Assembly (NCBI GenBank): GCA_016781705.1 | Contig: JADDPV010000011.1 | Location: 1-16,522 of the forward strand | From: Rubrobacter sp. | GTDB lineage: Bacteria > Actinomycetota > Rubrobacteria > Rubrobacterales > Rubrobacteraceae | Length of the DNA stretch: 16,522 bases | Reading direction: 5' to 3' | Shown: piece by piece, positions 1-6,464 of the stretch | Numbering within the stretch: the first letter of the stretch is position 1 | Layout of the letters: every line of letters starts with the position of its first letter | Notes under the pieces: model-generated | What the model was told of the DNA's origin: nothing | The model's input: the letters and a program-made list of their open reading frames with translations, nothing else | The model's database searches: none | Translations under genes and position numbers: made by a program

Positions 1-124
1 AAGGCGAACGAGGAGAGACGCCCATAACTCCGCCCGACTGGGTAGGGAGTTTACAGAGAAGCCAAGCAGCGGCTCTGGTGGGTCAGGAAGAGACAGCGCT
101 CCTCGAGACGCTCGAGGCTCCCCA

Positions 125-250
125 TTAGCGGAGATTTCCTCTCTTGGAGGCTCGACGCTCCTCTGCGAGACACTCGATAGTGGCTGCGGCCTCTTTGAGG
201 GTAGCTTCCGCCTCTCGGCGGGCTTCGACGACGGTATTTGCTTCACTCAT
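125..250 (-). CDS. possible small coiled-coil protein, 41 aa
   Basis: An ATG ORF on the minus strand (ATG at 250-248, TAA at 127-125) would encode 41 residues rich in Ala, Glu and Arg (begins MSEANTVVEARREAEATLK). The spacing of Ala/Leu and charged residues suggests one amphipathic helix or short coiled coil. A GTGAGG stretch a few bases upstream of the ATG could be a ribosome binding site. No family is recognised. It could be a real small protein, the end of a degraded gene, or chance. The flanking DNA shows no other gene. Confidence 0.3.
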   Translation of the reverse strand: MSEANTVVEARREAEATLKEAAATIECLAEERRASKRGNLR

Positions 251-402
251 ACCATAGCCTCACTTTCGTGTTCGCGGTTGTCTATAACGATCTAGCCTAC
301 CTTTAGGCCCGGGCCGCCCTCGCTTTCGCATACCGGACACGCTCCCCGAGCGTTCTCCCCTTAACCACGAGTCGAGGATTTGTGTCTATGCAAGGCGATG
401 TG

Positions 403-433
403 GAGAGGTCGGATCATGGTGATCCAACCTCTC
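403..433. repeat. imperfect inverted repeat, 14-bp arms
   Basis: GAGAGGT-C-GGATCA, then TGG, then TGATCC-A-ACCTCTC. The arms pair over 13 of 14 positions with one C/A mismatch and a 3-nt loop. It could be a hairpin in RNA or a dyad operator in DNA. No T-run follows on either strand, so it is not a classic terminator. Confidence 0.6.
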
Positions 434-517
434 GCTGTACGTTGCAGGGGTCGCTGCTGGCGTCGAGGCGATGCGGCTTAACCTTTACATTGGTACGGTT
501 TTCCAGGTGTGGTCGCG

Positions 518-558
518 ACTCTACCGCCCCGCCGCCATAGGTGCCGGGGCGGTAGAGT
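518..558. repeat. perfect 14-bp inverted repeat (hairpin)
   Basis: The arm ACTCTACCGCCCCG (518-531) is the exact reverse complement of CGGGGCGGTAGAGT (545-558), with a 13-nt loop. The stem is GC-rich and would be very stable. No T-tract follows on the plus strand or on the minus strand. It lies 148 bp from the 3' end of the tautomerase gene, on the minus-strand downstream side, so a role in ending or stabilising that transcript is possible but unproven. Confidence 0.6.
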
Positions 559-705
559 TGCCGGTTTCCCATAACTCCGGTCTTGTTGGCAATCCGGTGA
601 ATAGAGGCAATGGGGCAGCATCCTTCGGGCACCACCAGAATGCATCAAATCCGATGCAAGCACGAGGCACAGACCAGCAACGAGGATCTACCTTTACAAG
701 AGCTG

Positions 706-1107
706 TTACCCAAACTTGTCAACCCGTTGACTCGCATCCTCAGAAGCTTCCGGCAATATCTGACCTTCTTCCATGATGTTGTGACCAGGCTGCTCTAGGA
801 TGAACAGCGCAAAGCCCTCCATAGGCTCCCCGGTCACCCCACTCCAGGCCTCCGCGAGGCCAGTAATGAGCTCGCGCTTGATCTGTTCTGAACGGCCTGC
901 GCGAATTATTCCCACCATCCGTCCGAAAGACACGGGCTCTCCGGCAACGAAAAGGCTCCCAGGAGGGACTTCATTGAACGAAACGTTTACGTAGCGCGCC
1001 GGCGCACCTGTGACTTCGGTATGCACCTTGGTAAAGGCAGCAGCGATGTCGGCCTTGTGTTTGGCACTCGGGCTGTCCGTCGGAACGGTGAACTGATAGA
1101 AGGGCAT
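706..1107 (-). CDS. tautomerase superfamily protein, cis-CaaD-like
   Basis: The product is 133 aa including Met and starts MPFYQF, so removal of Met exposes the catalytic Pro1 of the tautomerase superfamily. An in-frame ATG lies 12 codons upstream, but ATG 1107 has a strong GGAGAGGAG ribosome binding site about 5 nt away and is the only start that makes Pro the second residue. Numbering from Pro1, His28, the pair Arg68 and Arg71 (R-A-G-R) and Glu112 match the positions His28, Arg70, Arg73 and Glu114 of cis-3-chloroacrylate dehalogenase as I recall them. The position of its Tyr103 is Phe101 here. The length fits this ~130-150 aa subgroup and not the ~62 aa 4-oxalocrotonate tautomerases. The true substrate is unknown; tautomerase or hydratase activity is likelier than dehalogenation. 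It stands alone, next to a dead IS element. Confidence 0.85.
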   Translation of the reverse strand: MPFYQFTVPTDSPSAKHKADIAAAFTKVHTEVTGAPARYVNVSFNEVPPGSLFVAGEPVSFGRMVGIIRAGRSEQIKRELITGLAEAWSGVTGEPMEGFALFILEQPGHNIMEEGQILPEASEDASQRVDKFG

Positions 1108-1130
1108 GAGATCTCCTCTCCATCTCCTCT

Positions 1131-1164
1131 CCACTAATTTCAAAAACTAAATTCCCGATAGTGG
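1131..1164. promoter_or_regulatory. imperfect dyad upstream of the tautomerase gene
   Basis: CCACTA (1131-1136) and TAGTGG (1159-1164) form a 6-bp inverted repeat flanking an AT-rich centre with a second small dyad (ATTT/AAAT). It lies 24 bp upstream of the tautomerase start codon, where a promoter would be expected. No convincing -35/-10 pair was found. Confidence 0.3.
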
Positions 1165-1211
1165 CAAAAAGTACACCCGCAGTGGAGTAAGTTTCCGAGA
1201 ACGAGCGTTGC

Positions 1212-2206
1212 GAAACTCTCCGAAAAGGGGCCGTGAGGTGTTAGTTCGGTACTCTAGCACGTATGAGAAAGACGTATCCAACCGACCTCTCCGACGCCGG
1301 GTGGTCCTGCATACAGCCCCATATCTCTACCCCTAAAGCCCCTGTACGACCCAGAGTACATCCCTTGCGCGAGGCCCTCAACGCCATCTTCTACAACATG
1401 GTCTGTAGTGGCTGTGCCTGGCGCCTACTGCCCCACGACTTGTTCCGCCCTGGAAAACCCATCCACCATTACTTCAGGACCTGGCGCATCGACGGCACCT
1501 GGGATAAGAGGCTGCACGCTGTGCCCTGCGTGGTGAGCGGGTGCGGGTCCGTATGGGCACAGAGACCCTCAGCCCAGCGCCGGCATCGATCGGCGTGATA
1601 GCCAGTCGGTGAAGAGCACCGGTGTAGGAGGGGAGCAGCGAGGATATGACGGCGGCAAGAAGAAGGTGAAGGGGCGAAAGCGCCATTTTTGCTCGTAGAC
1701 ACGCAGGGTTTGGTGCTCAAAGCCAAAAGGTACACGCCGCTAGCGTCATGGACTGGGACGCGATCAAGATGCTACTGCACCGGGCAGGCTCGCAGTTTCC
1801 CCGCCTTTCTCACCTGTGGTTAGGGATAGCGTCTACACAGGGGTGAGGACAAGGGCAAGGATCGGGTGGAGAAGAAGGCTTTGTGGGGTGCACGGTAGAT
1901 CTCGTCGTCGAACGTCCGCGAAAGTCCGCCCCCAAAGAGAGGTCCTGAAGAAGTCGTGGGCCGAGCAGTGGGCCAAAGAGGGCGTGAAGAAGGTCGATTG
2001 GGAGAAACTATTGCCGCCTGCAGGCTTTCCTGGTGTTGCCTCGCAGGTGGGTTGTAGAGTGGACGTTTTCGTGGATAGACCAGAACAGGAGGATGAGCAA
2101 GGATTACGAAAGGCTAACCCAGACGAGCGAGGCGTTCATCTACGTAGCGATGAGCCGCCTGATGGCGAGGTGATTGGGCCGCTCATGAGGCTTTTCGGAC
2201 AGTTTC
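1212..2206 (+). mobile_element. decayed IS5-family insertion sequence with terminal inverted repeats
   Basis: The left end GAAACTCTCCGAAAAGG (1212-1228) matches the reverse complement of the right end (2190-2206, GAAACTGTCCGAAAAGC) at 15 of 17 positions. These repeats bracket a broken IS5-type transposase. The element is about 1.0 kb, normal for IS5 relatives. The match may extend 2 bp outward. No clear target-site duplication is visible, as expected for an old insertion. The element is dead as it stands because its transposase reading frame is broken in several places. Confidence 0.85.
1263..2173 (+). pseudogene. IS5-family DDE transposase, multiply frameshifted
   Basis: From ATG 1263 the N-terminal domain is intact (MRKTYPTDLSDAGWSCIQP, then a GCAWRLLPHD motif typical of IS5 transposases) up to about 1510. 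The frame then shifts. DPQPSAGIDRRDSQSVKST and RGYDGGKKKVKGRKRHF are read up to about 1685, supplying the first catalytic Asp (R-D-S-Q-S-V). Another shift near the T-run at about 1687 is followed by LVDTQGLVLKAK. GDSVYTG near 1820 fits the second Asp. The last piece, 2033-2173, contains RRWVVEW with the catalytic Glu and ends at TGA; the usual Arg after that Glu is Trp. At least three frame changes separate these blocks, so no functional enzyme can be made. Confidence 0.9.
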
Positions 2207-2216
2207 TCTCGGAGAC

Positions 2217-2567
2217 TCAGGCGGCCGTAAAAGCGTGCCGCGAGGTCGGGAGCACCACCAGCACGATGATGAGGGCGGAGGCCAGGACCGTCACCGTGGC
2301 AGCGACTCGCAGTGCGGCGGTCGGCGCGAAGGGTATCCCCGGCGCTGCCGACAGGAGGTTGAGCGCGCAAACGACGATGGCGAGCCAGAGGCCCCACCTT
2401 TTGAGCAGCCACAACCCGGCGGCGACGAGGCCGGCGACGCCCAGCACGAGGGCCCCGTAAACGACGACCGCCGGCACCCCCTCCATCGGTAGGGGCACGA
2501 GGTTGAGCAAGCTCAACAGCACGAGCAGAACGGCGACGACGGTCACGGGCAGCGGTCGGGAGCGCAT
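2217..2567 (-). CDS. small integral membrane protein, four predicted helices
   Basis: The product is 116 aa, almost entirely hydrophobic. Predicted membrane segments are roughly residues 8-25, 31-54, 57-75 and 85-106, with a short basic N-terminus (MRSRPLP) and a Lys-Arg pair between helices 2 and 3. The start at ATG 2567 is set by a near-perfect AAGGAGG ribosome binding site 7 nt upstream; an upstream in-frame ATG at 2633 lacks one. No family is recognised with confidence and no catalytic motif is seen. The TGA stop (2219-2217) lies only about 10 bp from the right end of the IS5 element, so the original C-terminus may have been cut short by that insertion. Confidence 0.75.
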   Translation of the reverse strand: MRSRPLPVTVVAVLLVLLSLLNLVPLPMEGVPAVVVYGALVLGVAGLVAAGLWLLKRWGLWLAIVVCALNLLSAAPGIPFAPTAALRVAATVTVLASALIIVLVVLPTSRHAFTAA

Positions 2568-2798
2568 CCGTCGATCCTCCTTGGCAAGGTTGCGCAACAC
2601 CGCAAACTTGACCGGCAAACGCAGGCTTGTCAAGGGCCGCGCGCGGCTAAAGAGCTTCCGCGTACGCGGCGTTCTCCCGCCCGGGCACGGTAGGGGCGTC
2701 GGGGCCTCGTGAGGATCGCTCGGTATTCTGCGGAAGTTAGCGCCACGACGTTCTCGGCGGCCTGGGCCTATCGGGGCGGGGTACTACGGAGGAGGGGG

Positions 2799-2843
2799 GC
2801 CGGGCTGGGCTTTTTAGGAGAGGGTGATGGGTGCCAGCCCGGC
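2799..2843. repeat. perfect 10-bp inverted repeat with 25-nt spacer
   Basis: GCCGGGCTGG (2799-2808) and CCAGCCCGGC (2834-2843) are exact reverse complements. Right after the left arm comes GC and then TTTTT (2811-2815), so the T-run lies in the loop, not after the stem. That argues against a normal intrinsic terminator. Confidence 0.55.
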
Positions 2844-2995
2844 TTCTCTGATGAAGACAACTCTACGGGGGTTTTCGGGGCGCGTATATTGGCCAGGTGG
2901 CCATTTCTTGTCGGTCAGGCGGCCATACTTGCGGTTACGAGGGGCGTTGCTTTCTGTTGCAAGGGCTCGTGCGCCCAGCTTCGGGGAGGTTGCCG

Positions 2996-3045
2996 CTATT
3001 CACCGAGTCTCCGAGAGTGCGTCCTCTCGGCTACTCGGTGAATAG
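2996..3045. repeat. 50-nt compound hairpin (13-bp outer and 7-bp inner perfect stems)
   Basis: The outer arms CTATTCACCGAGT (2996-3008) and ACTCGGTGAATAG (3033-3045) are exact reverse complements. Inside them, separated by a symmetric CT/CT internal loop, CCGAGAG (3011-3017) and CTCTCGG (3024-3030) form a second perfect stem around a 6-nt loop. No T-tract follows on either strand. The structure is far too regular for chance and may be a protein-binding site, a structured RNA, or the tip of a small palindromic repeat element. Confidence 0.75.
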
Positions 3046-3259
3046 AGAGACGGGCGCGGGCCGGGTCCGTCCACGCCTCGTCGGCGGGAGGCTTAAGGAG
3101 CCTCGAAAAGGACGACCTCGCGACCATCTACGAGCAACGGCCTCCCTGCGATAAGGCCGAAGCGGTTGCCGAAACGGCCCCGCCTACGGCGCGGAACACC
3201 TTGCGGAGCGCGAAAACTGGACTGCGAACAGCGAGACCGCCGGCGAGACGCGCGTCAAA

Positions 3260-3808
3260 CTACCTGCTCATCATCCTCTTCGCGGCCATCGCGGCGATCC
3301 CGGCGACGGCGGCCTTCGCGACGGGGTTGCCCATCATGCCGGCTCCCCCGCCGCGCGTCCCCTCGCCGCCGGTCATGCCGCCGCCCATCATGCCTCCCAG
3401 GAGCCCGCCGCCCCCGCCGCCCAGGGCGCTCCCCATGACGCTGCTCAAGAGGTCCGGTCGTTCCTGGTGCATGCGACCCATCGTCCCGGCGAGGTAGTCG
3501 GGGTCCTGGAAGCGGTCGTCCCGGCCGTCGTGGTCCCGGTCTATGAAATCGCCGTGGCCCTGCAGCCGGGCCTCGTCGCGCAGCATCCTGCCGAACTCCT
3601 CGCGTTCCCCGGGCGACATCCGCTCGAAAGCCTCGCGTGCCGAGAGCCGGTATTCCTCTTGAGAGAGCCCTGGTGCGACCTCCCGGTAACGCTGCGCCGC
3701 CTCCTCATCGGAGATGCGGTCGTAGGGTGCCCCTTCATCGTAGCGGCGCGTGAAGTCCTGGTACTCCTCCCGGCGGCCGCCGCCCATCATGTTGCTCAAG
3801 AAATCCAT
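3260..3808 (-). CDS. conserved hypothetical protein with DxDxDG loop and Gly/Met-rich tail
   Basis: The product is 182 aa. Residues 14-85 are a charged helical region (YREVAPGLSQEEYRLSAREAFERMSPGEREEFGRML) with regularly spaced aromatic and acidic residues. Residues 90-95 read DRDHDG, a DxDxDG calcium-loop-like motif, followed by RDDRFQDPDYL. Residues 125-160 are a Gly/Met-rich low-complexity linker, and residues 160-180 form an Ala-rich hydrophobic helix ending AKRMMSR. The start at ATG 3808 is supported by AGGAAGG 6-7 nt upstream. Proteins of this style are known to me only as hypotheticals in actinobacteria and cyanobacteria; that recollection is weak. There is no signal peptide. Calcium binding is an inference from one motif. 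Confidence 0.8.
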   Translation of the reverse strand: MDFLSNMMGGGRREEYQDFTRRYDEGAPYDRISDEEAAQRYREVAPGLSQEEYRLSAREAFERMSPGEREEFGRMLRDEARLQGHGDFIDRDHDGRDDRFQDPDYLAGTMGRMHQERPDLLSSVMGSALGGGGGGLLGGMMGGGMTGGEGTRGGGAGMMGNPVAKAAVAGIAAMAAKRMMSR

Positions 3809-3897
3809 GCTCTTCCTTCCTGACGCTTGCCACGGCGCGAGTATTCCCGGTAGGGCGAGCTGTTACTCGCGCCGGGGGCTACTTCGAGGCGTCGCGC

Positions 3898-5415
3898 CTA
3901 CCCCAACTCGTACAGCTCGCCGAACTTCGTCTTCAGGTAGCGAAGGTACGGACCCGTCTGCAGCGAGCGGCCGGTGACGCGCTCGACGAGCTCTTCGGGA
4001 AAGTAGCGCGAGCCGTGCCGGTGAACGTTCTCCCGGAGCCACTCGAGCAGCGCTGAGAACTCGCCCTCGCCCGCCAGGTCCGGTATCTCCGGGCGCGCCG
4101 CCACCGCCTCTTCGAAGAGCTGGACGGAGAGGACGTTGCCGATGGCGTAAGTAGGGAAGTAACCGAAGAGCCCGGCGGCCCAGTGAACGTCCTGCAGCAC
4201 GCCCTCGGCGTCGTTCTGGGGCGTGAGGCCGAAGTACTCCTCCATCTTCGTGTTCCAGGCGTCGGGGAGGTCGGCCACCGTCAGGCTGCCCTCCAGCAGG
4301 GCGACCTCCAGCTCAAAGCGCACGATGATGTGCAGGTTGTAGGTGACCTCGTCCGCCTCGACCCGTATCTTGGAAGGCGAGACGACGTTCATCGCCCTGT
4401 AGAACCGCTCGGGGTCCACTTCGTCCAGAGCGTTCGGGAACGCTCTCTGTAGCTTCGGGTAGAAGTGCGACCAGAAGGGGCGGGATCTTCCGACGAGGTT
4501 CTCCCAGAGCCGCGACTGCGACTCGTGGACGCCCATCGAGGTCCCGCCGCCCAAAGGAGTGCGCGCGTACTCCGGATTGATGCCCTGCTCGTAGAGAGCG
4601 TGGCCGGCCTCGTGCATCGTGCCGAAGAGGGCGGGGGAGAGCCAGCCCTCGTCGAAGCGAGTGGTGATGCGCACGTCGTTCGGGCCGCCGAAGTTTATGC
4701 AGAACGGGTGGACCACCCGGTCCTGGCGGCCCCGGCTCCAGTCGTAGCCGAAGCGCGTAATCACCTCCTCACCGAAACGTTCCTGCGCCCCCTCGTCGAA
4801 GTCGCCGCGCAAGGGCGCCCCGCGCTCCTTCGCGTCGTCGCCCCGTTCGGAGATCGCCCGGATCATCGGCACGACCCCCGCCTTCAGCTCCTCGAACATC
4901 GCCTCGACGCGCACCTTCGTCGCGCCGGGCTCGTAGCCGTCGAGGAGGGCGTCGTAGGGGTGGTCACCGTAGCCCAAAGCCTCGGCGGCCTCGCGCTCTA
5001 GAGGCAGGATCCTCTCCAGGTGCGGCCCGAAACGCGACCAGTCCGCTTCCGCGCGCGCCTCGGCCCACGCCGGCTCCGCCAGCGCCGTCGCCCGCGACAA
5101 CCTCTCGACCAGCCGAGAAGGCAGCCTCGTCGCCTTCTCGTAGTTTCGCCGCGCCCTGCGGACGAGCGCGCCCTCTTCCGTCGCCGCATCCGGCTCGCCC
5201 AGGGTGTCTAGCAGCCCGCCCGTCTCGGCGTCTACGAGCATCTCGTGGGCCAGGCGGCTCAGAGTCGCCATCTGCTCCGCCCGCCCCGCGACGCCCCCCT
5301 TCGGCATGTAAGTCTGCTGGTCCCAGAAAAGGACGCTGTTCGCCGCGCCCAGGTCCGCTATCGTCGCGAACCGGCCCTTCAGCTTTTCGAGTGCTCCACC
5401 ATCGTCTTCGTTCAT
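3898..5415 (-). CDS. M32-family metallocarboxypeptidase (carboxypeptidase Taq type)
   Basis: The product is 505 aa, the normal length of M32 carboxypeptidases, which remove C-terminal residues from peptides in the cytoplasm using one metal ion. The metal site is visible: HEAGH at residues 268-272 (the HExxH motif) and HESQSRLWEN at 297-306, whose Glu298 is the third ligand. DVRITTRF at 247-254 and the C-terminal NLHIIVRFELE stretch are also family signatures. There is no signal peptide. No Shine-Dalgarno sequence precedes ATG 5415, but TAATAT lies 6 nt upstream, which suggests a leaderless transcript. It is divergent from purU. Identification is secure; the physiological substrate is not known. 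Confidence 0.95.
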   Translation of the reverse strand: MNEDDGGALEKLKGRFATIADLGAANSVLFWDQQTYMPKGGVAGRAEQMATLSRLAHEMLVDAETGGLLDTLGEPDAATEEGALVRRARRNYEKATRLPSRLVERLSRATALAEPAWAEARAEADWSRFGPHLERILPLEREAAEALGYGDHPYDALLDGYEPGATKVRVEAMFEELKAGVVPMIRAISERGDDAKERGAPLRGDFDEGAQERFGEEVITRFGYDWSRGRQDRVVHPFCINFGGPNDVRITTRFDEGWLSPALFGTMHEAGHALYEQGINPEYARTPLGGGTSMGVHESQSRLWENLVGRSRPFWSHFYPKLQRAFPNALDEVDPERFYRAMNVVSPSKIRVEADEVTYNLHIIVRFELEVALLEGSLTVADLPDAWNTKMEEYFGLTPQNDAEGVLQDVHWAAGLFGYFPTYAIGNVLSVQLFEEAVAARPEIPDLAGEGEFSALLEWLRENVHRHGSRYFPEELVERVTGRSLQTGPYLRYLKTKFGELYELG

Positions 5416-5421
5416 GGCGCC

Positions 5422-5427
5422 ATATTA
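5422..5427 (-). promoter_or_regulatory. candidate -10 element, carboxypeptidase promoter (leaderless)
   Basis: On the minus strand TAATAT is followed by exactly 6 nt and then the ATG of the carboxypeptidase gene, so transcription would start at or within a base of the start codon. On the plus strand the overlapping TATTAG (5423-5428) could be the -10 for purU. No good -35 was seen for either, so this rests on position and composition only. Confidence 0.35.
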
Positions 5428-5482
5428 GCAGCCCGGTGTGAAGCCAGAGGTGCGATTCACGGTTGCCAAAGGTGGGTCCTTT

Positions 5483-6385
5483 GTGGAACCATATCTGGTC
5501 GCCGATCCAGAACGAAAGAGGCTCCCGCACTTGAGCTACAACATCCGATTGCTCGTATCCTGCCCGGACAAGAAGGGCTTGATCGCCGCGGTCTCGCAGT
5601 TCATCGCGATGCACGACGGCAACATCCTCTCCGCCGACCAGTACGTCGGCGAGGACAGCGCGACCTTCTTCATGCGCCTGGAGATAGAGGGCGAGGGCTT
5701 CGGCCTGGAGCGCGACGAGTTCGCGGCGGCCTTCGCGCCCCTGGCGAGACAGCACGAGATGGAGTGGAGCATGAGCTACACCGACACCCCCAAGAGGATG
5801 GCGATCCTGGTCTCCAAGTACGATCACTGCCTGACGGACCTGCTCTGGAGATGGGACGCTGGCGAGCTGGATGCCGAGATACCGCTCGTCATCTCGAATC
5901 ACCCCGACCTTCGTTCCCGCGCCGAGTCGCACGGCGTCCCCTTCCACCACCTGCCGGTCACGAAGGAGACTAAGGCCGAGCAGGAGGGGGAGATGCTAAG
6001 GTTGCTTTCGGAGAGCGATGTGGACCTCGTCGTGCTGGCGCGCTACATGCAAATACTCAGCCCGAAGTTCGTGCATGCCTACCCCGACCGGATCGTCAAC
6101 ATCCACCACTCGTTCCTGCCTGCTTTCGTCGGTGCTGATCCCTACCGTCGCGCCCACGATCGGGGCGTCAAGACGATAGGCGCCACCGCCCACTACGTCA
6201 CCGAGGATCTCGACGCCGGGCCGATCATCCACCAGGACGTCGCCCACGTAACCCACCGCGACACCGTGGACGACCTCGTGCGCCTGGGGCGCGAGGTCGA
6301 GCGGCGCGTCCTCGCCCACGCCGTCCGCTGGCACCTCGAGGACCGCGTGCTCGTGGACGGCAACCGCACCGTCGTCTTCGAGTAG
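5483..6385 (+). CDS. purU: formyltetrahydrofolate deformylase
   Basis: The enzyme hydrolyses 10-formyltetrahydrofolate to formate and tetrahydrofolate, balancing one-carbon units. The product is 300 aa. Residues 18-95 form an N-terminal ACT domain (LLVSCPDKKGLIAAVSQFIAMHDGNI), and residues 105-295 form the formyltransferase-fold catalytic domain. NIHHSFLPAF (206-215) carries the catalytic Asn206 and His208, and DLDAGPIIHQD (242-252) carries the catalytic Asp244. I chose GTG 5483 because AAAGGTGGG lies 6 nt upstream. The same frame extends to GTG 5438, which has no ribosome binding site but would suit a near-leaderless start from TATTAG at 5423. Both starts leave the ACT domain intact. The gene is divergent from the M32 carboxypeptidase. 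Confidence 0.95.
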   Translation: MEPYLVADPERKRLPHLSYNIRLLVSCPDKKGLIAAVSQFIAMHDGNILSADQYVGEDSATFFMRLEIEGEGFGLERDEFAAAFAPLARQHEMEWSMSYTDTPKRMAILVSKYDHCLTDLLWRWDAGELDAEIPLVISNHPDLRSRAESHGVPFHHLPVTKETKAEQEGEMLRLLSESDVDLVVLARYMQILSPKFVHAYPDRIVNIHHSFLPAFVGADPYRRAHDRGVKTIGATAHYVTEDLDAGPIIHQDVAHVTHRDTVDDLVRLGREVERRVLAHAVRWHLEDRVLVDGNRTVVFE

Positions 6386-6464
6386 GTTGTAGTATCGCCC
6401 GCGAAAGGGTACGCTGCCTCCTCGTGTGGGTTCGTCGAGCCGTATGGGTAGGAGGAGCGGTAAT

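Larger units (their letters stand above)
251..705. other. gap without a convincing gene; contains inverted repeats
   Basis: The open frames here overlap each other on both strands, have no ribosome binding sites and read as low-quality sequence. The region holds a perfect 6-bp inverted repeat with a 3-nt loop (339-353, arms ACGCTC/GAGCGT) and the two larger inverted repeats listed separately at 403-433 and 518-558. Base composition is visibly less GC-rich than the his operon, which suits an accessory or decaying region. I see no tRNA-like or rRNA-like structure. Confidence 0.5.
2568..3259. other. 692-bp gap with strong inverted repeats and no convincing gene
   Basis: The best candidate ORF here is 2827-3045 on the plus strand (ATG 2827 with AGGAG 6 nt upstream, 72 aa, starts MGASPASLMKTTLRGFSGR). 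It has weak GC3 bias, matches no known family and ends inside a hairpin, so I do not call it as a gene. Two inverted repeats stand out (2799-2843 and 2996-3045). From about 3100 to 3260, one plus frame reads like protein (LEKDDLATIYEQRPP) but lacks a start and a family. The gap looks like degraded coding sequence plus structured elements. Confidence 0.45.

Noticed and set aside
595..606. 12-base match (CGGTGAATAGAG) to the arm of the hairpin at 3036-3047
   Set aside because: A single 12-base match is expected by chance in a window of this size, and the inverted partner arm is missing at the first site.
1816..2460. 214-aa plus ORF containing VLKKSWAEQWAKEGVKKVDWEKLLPP
   Set aside because: The first part is one frame of the broken transposase; the rest runs antisense through the membrane-protein gene.
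3886..3898. AGGCG/CGCCT hairpin at the end of the carboxypeptidase gene as a terminator
   Set aside because: The stem is only 5 bp, overlaps the stop codon and has no T-run after it.
4964..5950. Long minus-strand ORF of 328 aa across the carboxypeptidase and purU region
   Set aside because: It overlaps two well-supported genes in another frame or strand; its composition is that of a shadow in GC-rich DNA.
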